This document shows, in pieces, positions 1 to 6,443 of a DNA stretch of 64,000 nucleotides. The notes under the pieces are model-generated. The model did no database searches and had not been told where the DNA came from. It saw nothing but the letters and a program-made list of their open reading frames with translations. The stretch is taken from NCBI GenBank assembly GCA_050014755.1, contig JBEKCS010000008.1, positions 13,277 through 77,276 of the forward strand, written 5' to 3'. Each line of letters begins with the position of its first letter. Position 1 is the first letter of the stretch. The position numbers were made by a program, and so were the translations under genes. The stretch comes from Bog-756 sp050014755. GTDB taxonomy: Bacteria; Actinomycetota; Acidimicrobiia; Acidimicrobiales; RAAP-2.

Positions 1-226
1 CGACGAGGGGCCTCCCGTCCAGCTCGATGGTCCCGCGCTCGGGTCGCAGCTGGCCGCACACGCAGTTGAAGAGGGTCGTCTTGCCGGCGCCGTTGGGCCC
101 GACCAGTCCGACGCTCTCGCCCCGGACGACCCGCATCGACACCCCGCCCACCGCGGCGATCCCGCCGAAGGTCTTGGAGACGTCGCGCAACTCCAGCAGG
201 ACGTTTCCGTCGGGCTCGTCGACCAC
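1..226 (-). CDS. livG: ABC transporter ATP-binding protein, LivG type (3' part cut by window edge)
   Basis: About 75 N-terminal codons are present and the gene runs off the left edge. It encodes the cytoplasmic ATPase that powers a branched-chain-amino-acid-type (HAAT family) importer. The Walker A motif GPNGAGKTTLFN is visible near residues 46-57, preceded by a typical leader strand (LELRDVSKTFGG). The start is a GTG one base after the TGA of the fused permease gene, so the two are transcribed and probably translated together. The order LivK, LivH-LivM, LivG on the minus strand is the usual one. A LivF partner would be expected just outside the window. The substrate cannot be read from this part. 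Confidence 0.9.
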   Translation of the reverse strand, partial: MVDEPDGNVLLELRDVSKTFGGIAAVGGVSMRVVRGESVGLVGPNGAGKTTLFNCVCGQLRPERGTIELDGRPLV

Positions 227-227
227 G

Positions 228-2270
228 TCAGCCGCCCACCGCCGGGTCGGGGTCGGCCGGCGCCCACGGACGTGGTCCGCCGCCGTCGCCGCGCCCTACC
301 GGTCCACCGCTCGGGCCGGGCGGTGTGGCGGCCGCGGAGCCGCCGCGCAGCAACAGCCGCTCCATGCGCAGCGTCCAACGCCGCTTCTGGAACTCGAGGA
401 TCCCTTCGGGATGGGCCACGTAGGTCAGCGAACCGAACGCGAAGAAGATGATGAGCAGGCTGTTCCCCCCGATCCGCTCCGGCACGTAGGTCAAGAGCTG
501 TTGGATCACCACGTAGCCGAAGCCCGCCTGGATGGCCCCCTCCGGAGTCTTCACACCGGTGGTCACGACCACCACCACGAAGACCAGGGAGAAGCTCCAG
601 CTGAAGATCTGCGGATTCACGGACTGTTGGTTGATGGCCAACAAGGTCCCCCCGACCCCGGCCACGGCGCCGGACAGGCCGAACACCAGGACGTGCATCC
701 ACGTCAGGTTCACCCCGATGCCCGAAGCCGCCGTACTGCTCCCCTGCATGGCCTCGAGGAACCGGCCGACCGATCCCCTGCGGACCCGGAGGACCAGGAC
801 CACGCAGACGGCGAGGACGACCATGGCCAGCAGGAAGAACGCCCGACCGTCGGGATTGAGGAGGCCCAGGCCGACGATATGGGGAGTCACGTTGATCGTC
901 TGGCCGTTGACCGTCGAGACCTCGGCGAAGACCACGTTGTCGAAGACGAGGGCGGCGGCGATGGTCATGAGGGCGAGCCCCAGACCACGGAGGCGCACCG
1001 AGGCGAACGCCAGGACCACGGCGACCGCGGCGGCGGCGACCGCGCCGACGAGCCCGCCGACCAGCAGGTTCATGCCGAGGCGGGTGGCCAGCTGCGCCGC
1101 GGTGAACGCCCCGACGCCGGCCAAGGTGGCCTGGCAGAGGGAGAGTTGGCCACCCATGCCGGTGATGAGGGTGATGGAGAGGAAGACCACCGAGAAGGCC
1201 AGGCCGGCGTTGAACACGTTCTCCCAGATCTTGGGCATCCACGTGAGCATGGACACCGCGAACCCGACCAGCAGCACGTACCAGAGGATCCTGATGACCC
1301 GGTCCATCTGGGGGGCGCGCAACGTGGCCGTGGTCGGCGGGACCGGCGGGTCCACCGAGGCCAGCGGGTCGGTGGCCCGGCCGAGCGACCGCAACCCCGG
1401 CAGCAGGACCAGGGCACCCACCAGGACGACGAACGGGAGCGACGTCAGCGCGGCCGACGACCAGATGCTGCCCTCGGGGAGGTAGCCCTGGAGCACGGTG
1501 ACCGTCATCCCCATCAGGACTCCGACCAGCACGGCCACCGGGAGCGAGCGCAGGACGGCCCAGGCGGCGGCGGCGAAGGCGGCGACCATCAGATCGGCGT
1601 AGTCGCTGAACTGCAGCTGCCCGTAGATGGGGGCGAGCAGCACGCCGGCCAACCCGGCGATCAGCCCCGAGACGGCCCACGCCGACGCCACCACCCGTCC
1701 ACCGTTGACCCCGTCCAGTTCGATCAGTCGTCGGCTTTCGACGGCGCCGCGCATCTGCAGGCCCAGGCTGGTCCAGCGGATGAGGACGACCAGCGCTGCC
1801 AGGATCACCACCGTGGCCACCACGCAGGTGAGGGAGATCCCGTTGATGGGCGTGCCGGCGATCCGGAAGTAGACGACGTCCGGATTGAACAGGATGCTCG
1901 GCGTGTTGTACTGGTTGTTGTTGGTGAAGATGATCGCGAGGATGGCCGGGATGCCCACCAGCATGCTGATCCCGGTGACCAGTTTGGCGATCACGTTGGC
2001 CGGTGCGATCTTGCGGAACAGCAGGCGGTCGAAGATCAGGCCGACCAATGGGGCGAGGACGACCACCGACAGCACGAAGCTCAGCCAGATCGGCAGGTGC
2101 TCGTTCTGGACCAGGTAGGTGAAGACGAACGCCGACAGGTAGGCCTGGGCGCCGTACGCGAAGTTAAGGACCCCGGTCGCCTGGTAGGTGAGGACGAGCC
2201 CGACGGCGACCAGCGCGTAGGTGCATCCATAGGGGATGCCGGGGATGGCGAATCCGAGGAAGTGCTCCAC
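228..2270 (-). CDS. Fused LivH-LivM branched-chain-type ABC permease
   Basis: A 680-residue inner-membrane protein joins two permeases that are usually separate. Residues about 1-295 are LivH-like (eight or so hydrophobic segments, with the typical opening IPYGCTYALVAVGLVLTYQ and NFAYGAQ). A Pro/Thr-rich linker covers about 300-320. Residues about 325-620 are LivM-like (GGQLSLCQATLAGVGAF, then the conserved RLRGLGLALMTIA). The hydrophilic C-terminal 50 residues are rich in Gly and Pro. A single chain would thus supply both halves of the transmembrane pore. It lies 40 bp downstream of the binding-protein gene and one base ahead of livG, so it belongs to the same operon. The solute is unknown: family members carry Leu/Ile/Val, amides, urea or short acids. 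Confidence 0.93.
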   Translation of the reverse strand: MEHFLGFAIPGIPYGCTYALVAVGLVLTYQATGVLNFAYGAQAYLSAFVFTYLVQNEHLPIWLSFVLSVVVLAPLVGLIFDRLLFRKIAPANVIAKLVTGISMLVGIPAILAIIFTNNNQYNTPSILFNPDVVYFRIAGTPINGISLTCVVATVVILAALVVLIRWTSLGLQMRGAVESRRLIELDGVNGGRVVASAWAVSGLIAGLAGVLLAPIYGQLQFSDYADLMVAAFAAAAWAVLRSLPVAVLVGVLMGMTVTVLQGYLPEGSIWSSAALTSLPFVVLVGALVLLPGLRSLGRATDPLASVDPPVPPTTATLRAPQMDRVIRILWYVLLVGFAVSMLTWMPKIWENVFNAGLAFSVVFLSITLITGMGGQLSLCQATLAGVGAFTAAQLATRLGMNLLVGGLVGAVAAAAVAVVLAFASVRLRGLGLALMTIAAALVFDNVVFAEVSTVNGQTINVTPHIVGLGLLNPDGRAFFLLAMVVLAVCVVLVLRVRRGSVGRFLEAMQGSSTAASGIGVNLTWMHVLVFGLSGAVAGVGGTLLAINQQSVNPQIFSWSFSLVFVVVVVTTGVKTPEGAIQAGFGYVVIQQLLTYVPERIGGNSLLIIFFAFGSLTYVAHPEGILEFQKRRWTLRMERLLLRGGSAAATPPGPSGGPVGRGDGGGPRPWAPADPDPAVGG

Positions 2271-2310
2271 CCTCCGGTCGACTCCTACTCCTGCCCGACT
2301 TCGGCCCGGC

Positions 2311-3654
2311 TCATGCCCCCGGGGTTCCGGCAGGAGCGGTCACGGGCACCGGGTCCTTGGCATTGGGCCCGATGCAGATGAAGACCTGCTTGCCGGGGGC
2401 GAAGACGGAGACGAACGACGTGCCCTTCACCTGGACCCAGGCCGTGCAGGCCGGCTCCGTCACCGAGGTGTGGCCGACGACCCAGTTGGTCGGCGCCTGG
2501 GTCCCCGCCGCGGTGAAGTTGCTGATCTGGTTGGTCGCCTTGACCACGGCAGCCTGGGTGAGGTCCTTTCCGGCCGCCTTGATCCCGGCCACGATCAGCG
2601 CGGCCGACTGCCAGCCCGACAGGGCCGTATTGCTCGTGGTGTAGGCCGGCTCGTACTTGTTCATGGCATCGACGTAGTCCTTCATGCCCGGGTAGACGGA
2701 AGGGTCGTCGGCCGCGGCGAACGGCACGTTGCCGGCGTTGGACAGGTACACCCCCTGCATGACGCTGGAGTACTGGTCGAGCAGGGTCTGGTCGTAGCCG
2801 TTGAGCCAGAGCTGCTTGATGCTGAGCCCGTACTGCTGGATGTCCCGCGACAAGGTGATGTTGTCGGAGGCCTGCATGCAGCTGATGATGGCGTCCGAGC
2901 CCGACTTCTGGAGCCGCTGAACATCCGAGCTGAAGCTCCCCCCGAGCTGGGCCCCCACGTCGACGAAGCTCACGTCGTAGCCGGCGGCCTTGAGGTCGTT
3001 GGCCCCCGTGTTGCAGGCACCGTAGGAGGATGCGATGGCCGGTCCATAGCTGATGAAGGCCAGCGACTTGGAGTGGGTGGCCTTGGCGAAGTAGGCCAGC
3101 GTGGGTGTGTTGGAGTTGTAGTCCTGCACCGAACCGCCCGCTGCGAACAGGGTCGGGTACGGCGACCAGTTGCCCGACACGTTGTACCCGTAGGTGGGGG
3201 TGTCGGTCTCCGCGAAGTAGTTCGGGGTGAACCACGCTGACGCCGCCCCGATGGCGAAGACGTGGTCCTGGTCGACGAGGGTGTGGGACAGCTGGGTGAA
3301 CTGGCTGGGCGACCCGCCGTCGTCGAGGTTGTAGGTCAGGTTGATCGTCCGGCCGTTGACGCCGCCTTGGGCGTTGACCATGTCGAAGTAGGCGATCATC
3401 CCCGGGGCGAACTGTCCGAAGTAGCCGGCCAGCAAGCCCGTCCGGGAGGAGATGGCCCCGATGGTGACCGAGGTGGCGGTGACCCCCGGAGCAGCCGATC
3501 CCCCTGTCGATCCCGCCGTGGTCGCCGTGGTCGCCGTGGAGCCCGTTGTCGTGGTCGTCGAGGCGCTCGTCCCCGACGAGCACCCGGCAGCTAGTAGCCC
3601 CACCCCCATCGCCAAGGCGATCGGTGCCAACCAATTCCCCCGATGTATCCCCAT
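2311..3654 (-). CDS. LivK-like periplasmic-type substrate-binding lipoprotein
   Basis: The predicted protein is 447 aa, with a lipoprotein signal peptide ending at the lipobox LLAAGC (Cys25), followed by a Ser/Thr-rich tether and a type I periplasmic-binding fold. It would be tethered to the outer face of the membrane and deliver ligand to the fused permease downstream. The fold shows in GVTATSVTIGAISSRTG, then YFDMVNAQGGVNGRTINL and GAASAWFTPNYF. I chose ATG 3654 because AAGGAAG sits 7 bases upstream. A GTG six bases earlier is also open. The leader upstream contains a short hairpin and a TAGAGT box. The ligand is not predictable, since proteins of this family near CoA ligases often bind aromatic or short carboxylic acids rather than amino acids. 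Confidence 0.88.
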   Translation of the reverse strand: MGIHRGNWLAPIALAMGVGLLAAGCSSGTSASTTTTTGSTATTATTAGSTGGSAAPGVTATSVTIGAISSRTGLLAGYFGQFAPGMIAYFDMVNAQGGVNGRTINLTYNLDDGGSPSQFTQLSHTLVDQDHVFAIGAASAWFTPNYFAETDTPTYGYNVSGNWSPYPTLFAAGGSVQDYNSNTPTLAYFAKATHSKSLAFISYGPAIASSYGACNTGANDLKAAGYDVSFVDVGAQLGGSFSSDVQRLQKSGSDAIISCMQASDNITLSRDIQQYGLSIKQLWLNGYDQTLLDQYSSVMQGVYLSNAGNVPFAAADDPSVYPGMKDYVDAMNKYEPAYTTSNTALSGWQSAALIVAGIKAAGKDLTQAAVVKATNQISNFTAAGTQAPTNWVVGHTSVTEPACTAWVQVKGTSFVSVFAPGKQVFICIGPNAKDPVPVTAPAGTPGA

Positions 3655-3685
3655 CAACACACTTCCTTGTGTCTGACCGACCGCA

Positions 3686-3703
3686 CCGGGTCTTGCGACC
3701 CGG
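3686..3703 (-). promoter_or_regulatory. Hairpin in the leader of the binding-protein gene
   Basis: CCGGGTC-TTGC-GACCCGG is a perfect 7-bp stem with a 4-base loop, 32 bases ahead of the chosen start. The loop and right arm belong to a 9-base direct repeat, CTTGCGACC, at 3692-3700 and 3712-3720 (20-bp spacing), which could be a protein-binding site instead. No function is proven. Confidence 0.4.
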
Positions 3704-3747
3704 CTCCCCTGCTTGCGACCGATCGATGGAAACTACTGACGACGGGG

Positions 3748-3753
3748 ACTCTA
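3748..3753 (-). promoter_or_regulatory. Candidate -10 box (TAGAGT) for the Liv operon
   Basis: Read on the minus strand, TAGAGT fits TANNNT and would give a leader of roughly 85 bases holding the hairpin above and the AAGGAAG ribosome site. No clear -35 box is visible. Confidence 0.4.
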
Positions 3754-3820
3754 GCGACAACCGCGGGTGCTCCGCGGGACATGTTTCCCGCAGGCCGGTC
3801 GAACGGCCCTCCGGCGGTCG

Positions 3821-4324
3821 TCAACCGAGCAGGACGTCGACCGCGGTCCCGAGGGCCGACAGGTCCGCGCACTCGTTGTCCTCCCGGTACCGGAGACCCT
3901 GGACGTTGAACAGCTCGACCAGGTCCGCGGCGATGGGGAACGGTCCCCAGTGCCAGGTCCCCCGGTGGAGCACCACGGATTGCAACGGCTCCAGAACGAA
4001 CGCCTCCACCCGATCGGCGTCGGCCGCCCGGTCCATCGCCACCTCGGGCGGAGCCACCCCGATGACGGCCGCGGTATTCAGCGGCATCAGAACCTGGGTA
4101 TGGGAGATGTGGCGGAACAGCATCTGACAGCGGAGCCCGCCGGCCGTCTCGGGCACCTCGTCACGTCGGTGGCCGATCCGGTTGACGTGGACGTCGCCCC
4201 AGGCGAACTCCAGCCGGTGGTCCCCGTCGCCAGGATCGGTGTCGGCCACCGGGAGCCAACCGAAGGGCGCCCAGGAGCCGGCGTCGAGCGGTGACGGCCT
4301 GATCTGGCGGACGGCAGTACCCAT
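3821..4324 (-). CDS. Ureidoglycolate lyase-like (AllA superfamily) protein
   Basis: The predicted protein is 167 aa, the usual size for AllA, which splits ureidoglycolate into glyoxylate and urea. The region from FRHISHTQVLMPLNTAAVIG through FVLEPLQSVVLHRGTWHWG to VELFNVQGLRY matches the family's cupin-like barrel with its TWHxG strand. The start ATG 4324 follows GGAGG by 9 bases, and a TAGCTT box lies 35-40 bases upstream. The neighbours (cupin, RraA-like, RidA-like) fit small keto-acid or ureide chemistry. However, no other allantoin genes are in view, so the true substrate may be another hydroxy-acid derivative. Confidence 0.65.
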   Translation of the reverse strand: MGTAVRQIRPSPLDAGSWAPFGWLPVADTDPGDGDHRLEFAWGDVHVNRIGHRRDEVPETAGGLRCQMLFRHISHTQVLMPLNTAAVIGVAPPEVAMDRAADADRVEAFVLEPLQSVVLHRGTWHWGPFPIAADLVELFNVQGLRYREDNECADLSALGTAVDVLLG

Positions 4325-4358
4325 ACCCGCGCACCTCCGAGGTTCGAGCCCCGGGGCG

Positions 4359-4364
4359 AAGCTA
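4359..4364 (-). promoter_or_regulatory. Candidate -10 box (TAGCTT) for the AllA-like gene
   Basis: TAGCTT on the minus strand, about 35 bases ahead of the start, gives a normal leader with a GGAGG ribosome site. It is assigned by match to TANNNT and position only. Confidence 0.4.
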
Positions 4365-4433
4365 CCATCGACCCGACAGCGGCTGGGCGGTGCCGGCACC
4401 GGATCGATGCCGGTCGGCCACAGGACAGCCACA

Positions 4434-4508
4434 GGACAAGTCACCAACGGACAAGTCACCAACGGACAAGTCACCAACGGACAAGTCACCAACGGACAAG
4501 TCACCAAC
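4434..4508 (+). repeat. Five perfect tandem copies of a 15-bp unit
   Basis: The unit GGACAAGTCACCAAC is repeated five times without a mismatch and ends 22 bases before the cupin start. Because the unit is 15 bp, it is in frame with the cupin gene. A reading from GTG 4390 would add (DKSPT)5 to the protein's N-terminus. It may instead be an untranslated spacer or a multi-site operator between the divergent AllA-like and cupin genes. Confidence 0.95.
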
Positions 4509-4530
4509 GGACAGAGGAGAGCACACGGAG

Positions 4531-4914
4531 ATGGACGTTCGGAACATCGAAGACGTCGCACCCATCGTCGAGCACGCCGGCACCGTCCCGGTGTGGTGGA
4601 TGGTGGAGTCACAGGAGATGCGGGAGATCACCGACGGAGGCTTCCTCGAGCTGGTGAACGAGTTCGAGGTGGCCGGCGGCGGGTACGTCAACCCCCACTC
4701 CCACCCGACCCACGAGTTCTACTACGTGCTCCGCGGCCGGGGCATCATGACCATCGGTGACGAGGAGCGGACCATCGCCCAGGGCGATCTGGTCTACATC
4801 CCGCCGGATGTCGTGCACAGCCTGCGCCCGGTGACCGACCACGCACCGATCCACTGCTTCTGCTTCGCCATCGGTGTCAAGGGCGCCGGAACGATCGACT
4901 ACACCAACAACTGA
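4531..4914 (+). CDS. Single-domain cupin protein
   Basis: The predicted protein is 127 aa with both cupin motifs. The first is NPHSHPTHEFYYVLRGRG, supplying two His and a Glu for metal, and the second is GDLVYIPPDVVHSL, supplying the last His. Such proteins are small metal-dependent isomerases, dioxygenases or binding proteins, and the activity cannot be chosen from sequence. ATG 4531 is preferred because AGAGGAG lies about 11 bases upstream and MDVRNIEDV is a plausible start. The frame stays open upstream through the 15-bp repeats to GTG 4390, so a longer form with a DKSPT-repeat tail is possible. It is divergent from the AllA-like gene and convergent with the RraA-like gene. Confidence 0.85.
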   Translation: MDVRNIEDVAPIVEHAGTVPVWWMVESQEMREITDGGFLELVNEFEVAGGGYVNPHSHPTHEFYYVLRGRGIMTIGDEERTIAQGDLVYIPPDVVHSLRPVTDHAPIHCFCFAIGVKGAGTIDYTNN

Positions 4915-4936
4915 CCCGGGCCGGCCGGCCGTCGGG

Positions 4937-5575
4937 TCAGGCCGGTGCACCGCCGCCGTCGATGAGCGAGGCGTCCAGCCCGAGGAGCTCGACGGTCGTC
5001 GCCCCGCCGCGGAGCGCCGCGAAGTACCCGTCCTCGGCCGCGGCGCGTGACCGACCGGCGGCGACCACGTCGTCGATCCGGTCACCGGGCACCACCACCA
5101 CGCCGTCGACGTCGCCCACCACCCAGTCGCCCGGGCCCACCGGCACGCCGGCCACCACGGTGACCGAGCCGATCGACCCACGGGCAGCCTTGGTCGCCCC
5201 GCGCAGGGCCACCGTCCGCGAGAACACGGGAAAACCCAGTCGCTCGAGCGCGGCCACGTCGCGCACACCGCCGTCGATCACCAGACCGCCCAGGCCCCGT
5301 GACTGCGCCCCGGTGGTGAGCACCTCGCCCCAGTACCCCCGGTCGGAGACGTCGCCGACATCGACCACCAGGACCGAGCCGGCCGGGGCCCTCGACACGG
5401 CGACGTGGATGGCCAGGTTGTCGCCGGGCGTGCAGCGGACGGGGAAGGCAGGGGCGGCCACGGTCGCCCCCGGCCACACCGGACGCATCCTCGGAGGCAT
5501 GGCCAGCGCGCCCGACTCGCCCAGGGTGGCCGCTCCCAGCCCGGCCAGCACGGCCGCCGTGTCCACACCGCTCAC
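4937..5575 (-). CDS. RraA-like / HMG aldolase-family protein
   Basis: The predicted protein is 212 aa with the RraA fold. GDNLAIHVAVSRAPAGSVLVVD and LGGLVIDGGVRDVAAL are the family signatures, the latter carrying the substrate-binding Arg and metal-binding Asp of 4-hydroxy-4-methyl-2-oxoglutarate / 4-carboxy-4-hydroxy-2-oxoadipate aldolases. Family members cleave such hydroxy-keto diacids to pyruvate or decarboxylate oxaloacetate. In other bacteria RraA inhibits RNase E. The metabolic role is the likelier one here given the catabolic neighbours. GTG start 5575 has GGAGG 8-9 bases upstream. It lies downstream of the RidA-like gene on the same strand (43-bp gap). Confidence 0.85.
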   Translation of the reverse strand: MSGVDTAAVLAGLGAATLGESGALAMPPRMRPVWPGATVAAPAFPVRCTPGDNLAIHVAVSRAPAGSVLVVDVGDVSDRGYWGEVLTTGAQSRGLGGLVIDGGVRDVAALERLGFPVFSRTVALRGATKAARGSIGSVTVVAGVPVGPGDWVVGDVDGVVVVPGDRIDDVVAAGRSRAAAEDGYFAALRGGATTVELLGLDASLIDGGGAPA

Positions 5576-5618
5576 CCGTTCACTCCTCCGCTCGTCCCGA
5601 TGGGAGACGGTAGGTGAC

Positions 5619-6125
5619 TCACCGGCGGACTGCCACCGTCAGCTCGATCTCGACGGCGCCGCCCCTCGGCAGCGACGCCACCCCGACGGCCGAGCGGGTA
5701 TGGCGCCCCGCCTCGCCGAAGACCTGGTGCAGTACGGCGCTGGCCCCGTCGATCACGTCGGGCTGGCGATGGAAGTCGGGGGTGGAGGCGACATAGCCGG
5801 TCACGGTCAGGACCCGCTCGATCCGGTCGAGCGAGCCGAGGGCCACCTCGAGGACCGAGAGGGCGTTGAGGGCGCAGACCGCGGCGGCCGTGGCGGCCTC
5901 CTCGACGCCGACGTTGTCACCCAGCGTCCCGCAGCAGGTCAATTCGCCGTCGATCCGGGGCAGTTGGCCCGACGTCCGGGCGACGCCGTCGTGGACGACG
6001 ACCGCGTCGAGCGGGTCGTGCGGTGGATGGGGTCCGTGCAACTGGAGACCGAGTGCGTCCAGGCGGGCCCGCACCCGACCCTCGTGGCCCGGCGTGCCCC
6101 CAAGTTCGGGTGCGGAGGGGGTCAC
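5619..6125 (-). CDS. RidA (YjgF/YER057c/UK114) family protein
   Basis: The predicted protein is 168 aa. The core matches RidA-like enzymes, trimeric proteins that hydrolyse reactive enamines/imines or related carbamates: VVVHDGVARTSGQLPRIDGE, VCALNALSVLEVALGSLDRI and a C-terminal GGAVEIELTVAV strand. Its typical beta-barrel Arg is not obvious at the usual GRxAR position, because the C-terminus reads GRHTRSAVGVASLP, where the R of TRSAVGV can serve. The GTG start overlaps the stop of a 32-codon ORF by four bases (GTGA), implying translational coupling. It probably forms an operon with the RraA-like gene downstream. Confidence 0.85.
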   Translation of the reverse strand: MTPSAPELGGTPGHEGRVRARLDALGLQLHGPHPPHDPLDAVVVHDGVARTSGQLPRIDGELTCCGTLGDNVGVEEAATAAAVCALNALSVLEVALGSLDRIERVLTVTGYVASTPDFHRQPDVIDGASAVLHQVFGEAGRHTRSAVGVASLPRGGAVEIELTVAVRR

Positions 6126-6220
6126 GCGTTCTCGCGCATGTACTCGTAGACCCCGGCGAACTTCCGGTCGACCCCCGCGGCCAGGACCGCGATCGGGGCG
6201 TTCTCTACCGAACGGGTCAT
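6122..6220 (-). CDS. 32-aa micro-ORF coupled to the RidA-like gene
   Basis: This short ORF has an ATG start, a strong ribosome site (AGGAGGT, 7 bases upstream) and nearly every third codon position G or C, as in the real genes around it. The peptide runs from MTRSVENAPIAVLAAG to VYEYMRENA. It is amphipathic with no signal peptide and no Cys. Its stop codon lies inside the GTG start of the RidA-like gene (GTGA, 4-base overlap), so ribosomes would pass from one to the other. I do not recognise the family. It may be a leader peptide or a small partner protein. Confidence 0.7.
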   Translation of the reverse strand: MTRSVENAPIAVLAAGVDRKFAGVYEYMRENA

Positions 6221-6233
6221 CGGTGGGACCTCC

Positions 6234-6272
6234 TGTGGTGGCGGCACAAGCCTGTTGGTGGCGGCACAAGCC
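6234..6272. repeat. 17-bp direct repeat upstream of the micro-ORF/RidA operon
   Basis: TGGTGGCGGCACAAGCC occurs at 6236-6252 and 6256-6272, a 20-bp period (two helical turns). This spacing puts both copies on the same DNA face. The repeat sits 15 bases ahead of the micro-ORF start, overlapping its ribosome-site region, so it could act as an operator. Confidence 0.75.
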
Positions 6273-6377
6273 GTCGGCGGCCGCACGGCCGACCATCGGG
6301 TCCGGTCATGCTACCGCCGCGCGCCGTCGACAGCCCGGGCCGCTCCGCCGGTCCAGAACGCGGGGTCGACTCTGACC

Positions 6378-6383
6378 TAGATT
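6378..6383 (+). promoter_or_regulatory. Candidate -10 box (TAGATT) for the sulfatase operon
   Basis: TAGATT is followed after 8 bases by ATG 6392, which opens a 15-codon ORF. The sulfatase GTG lies a further 52 bases on. The box matches TANNNT; no -35 box is clear. Confidence 0.45.
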
Positions 6384-6391
6384 GCTGAGCC

Positions 6392-6439
6392 ATGACCGGT
6401 CGCCTCCCATCCGCACCTCCCGGCACACCACTCCGGTAG
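6392..6439 (+). CDS. Possible 15-aa upstream ORF ahead of the sulfatase gene
   Basis: ATG to TAG encodes MTGRLPSAPPGTPLR. It begins 8 bases after a TANNNT box, so it could be read from a leaderless transcript, and it ends 4 bases before the sulfatase GTG. It is in a different frame from the sulfatase. It may deliver terminating ribosomes to the weak sulfatase start, or be chance. Confidence 0.3.
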   Translation: MTGRLPSAPPGTPLR

Positions 6440-6443
6440 GGCC

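Noticed and set aside
27..2381. A 784-codon open frame on the plus strand opposite the Liv genes, rich in Asp, His and Gly
   Set aside because: It is the antisense shadow of the fused permease, an effect of extreme GC at third positions. No recognisable domain and no ribosome site.
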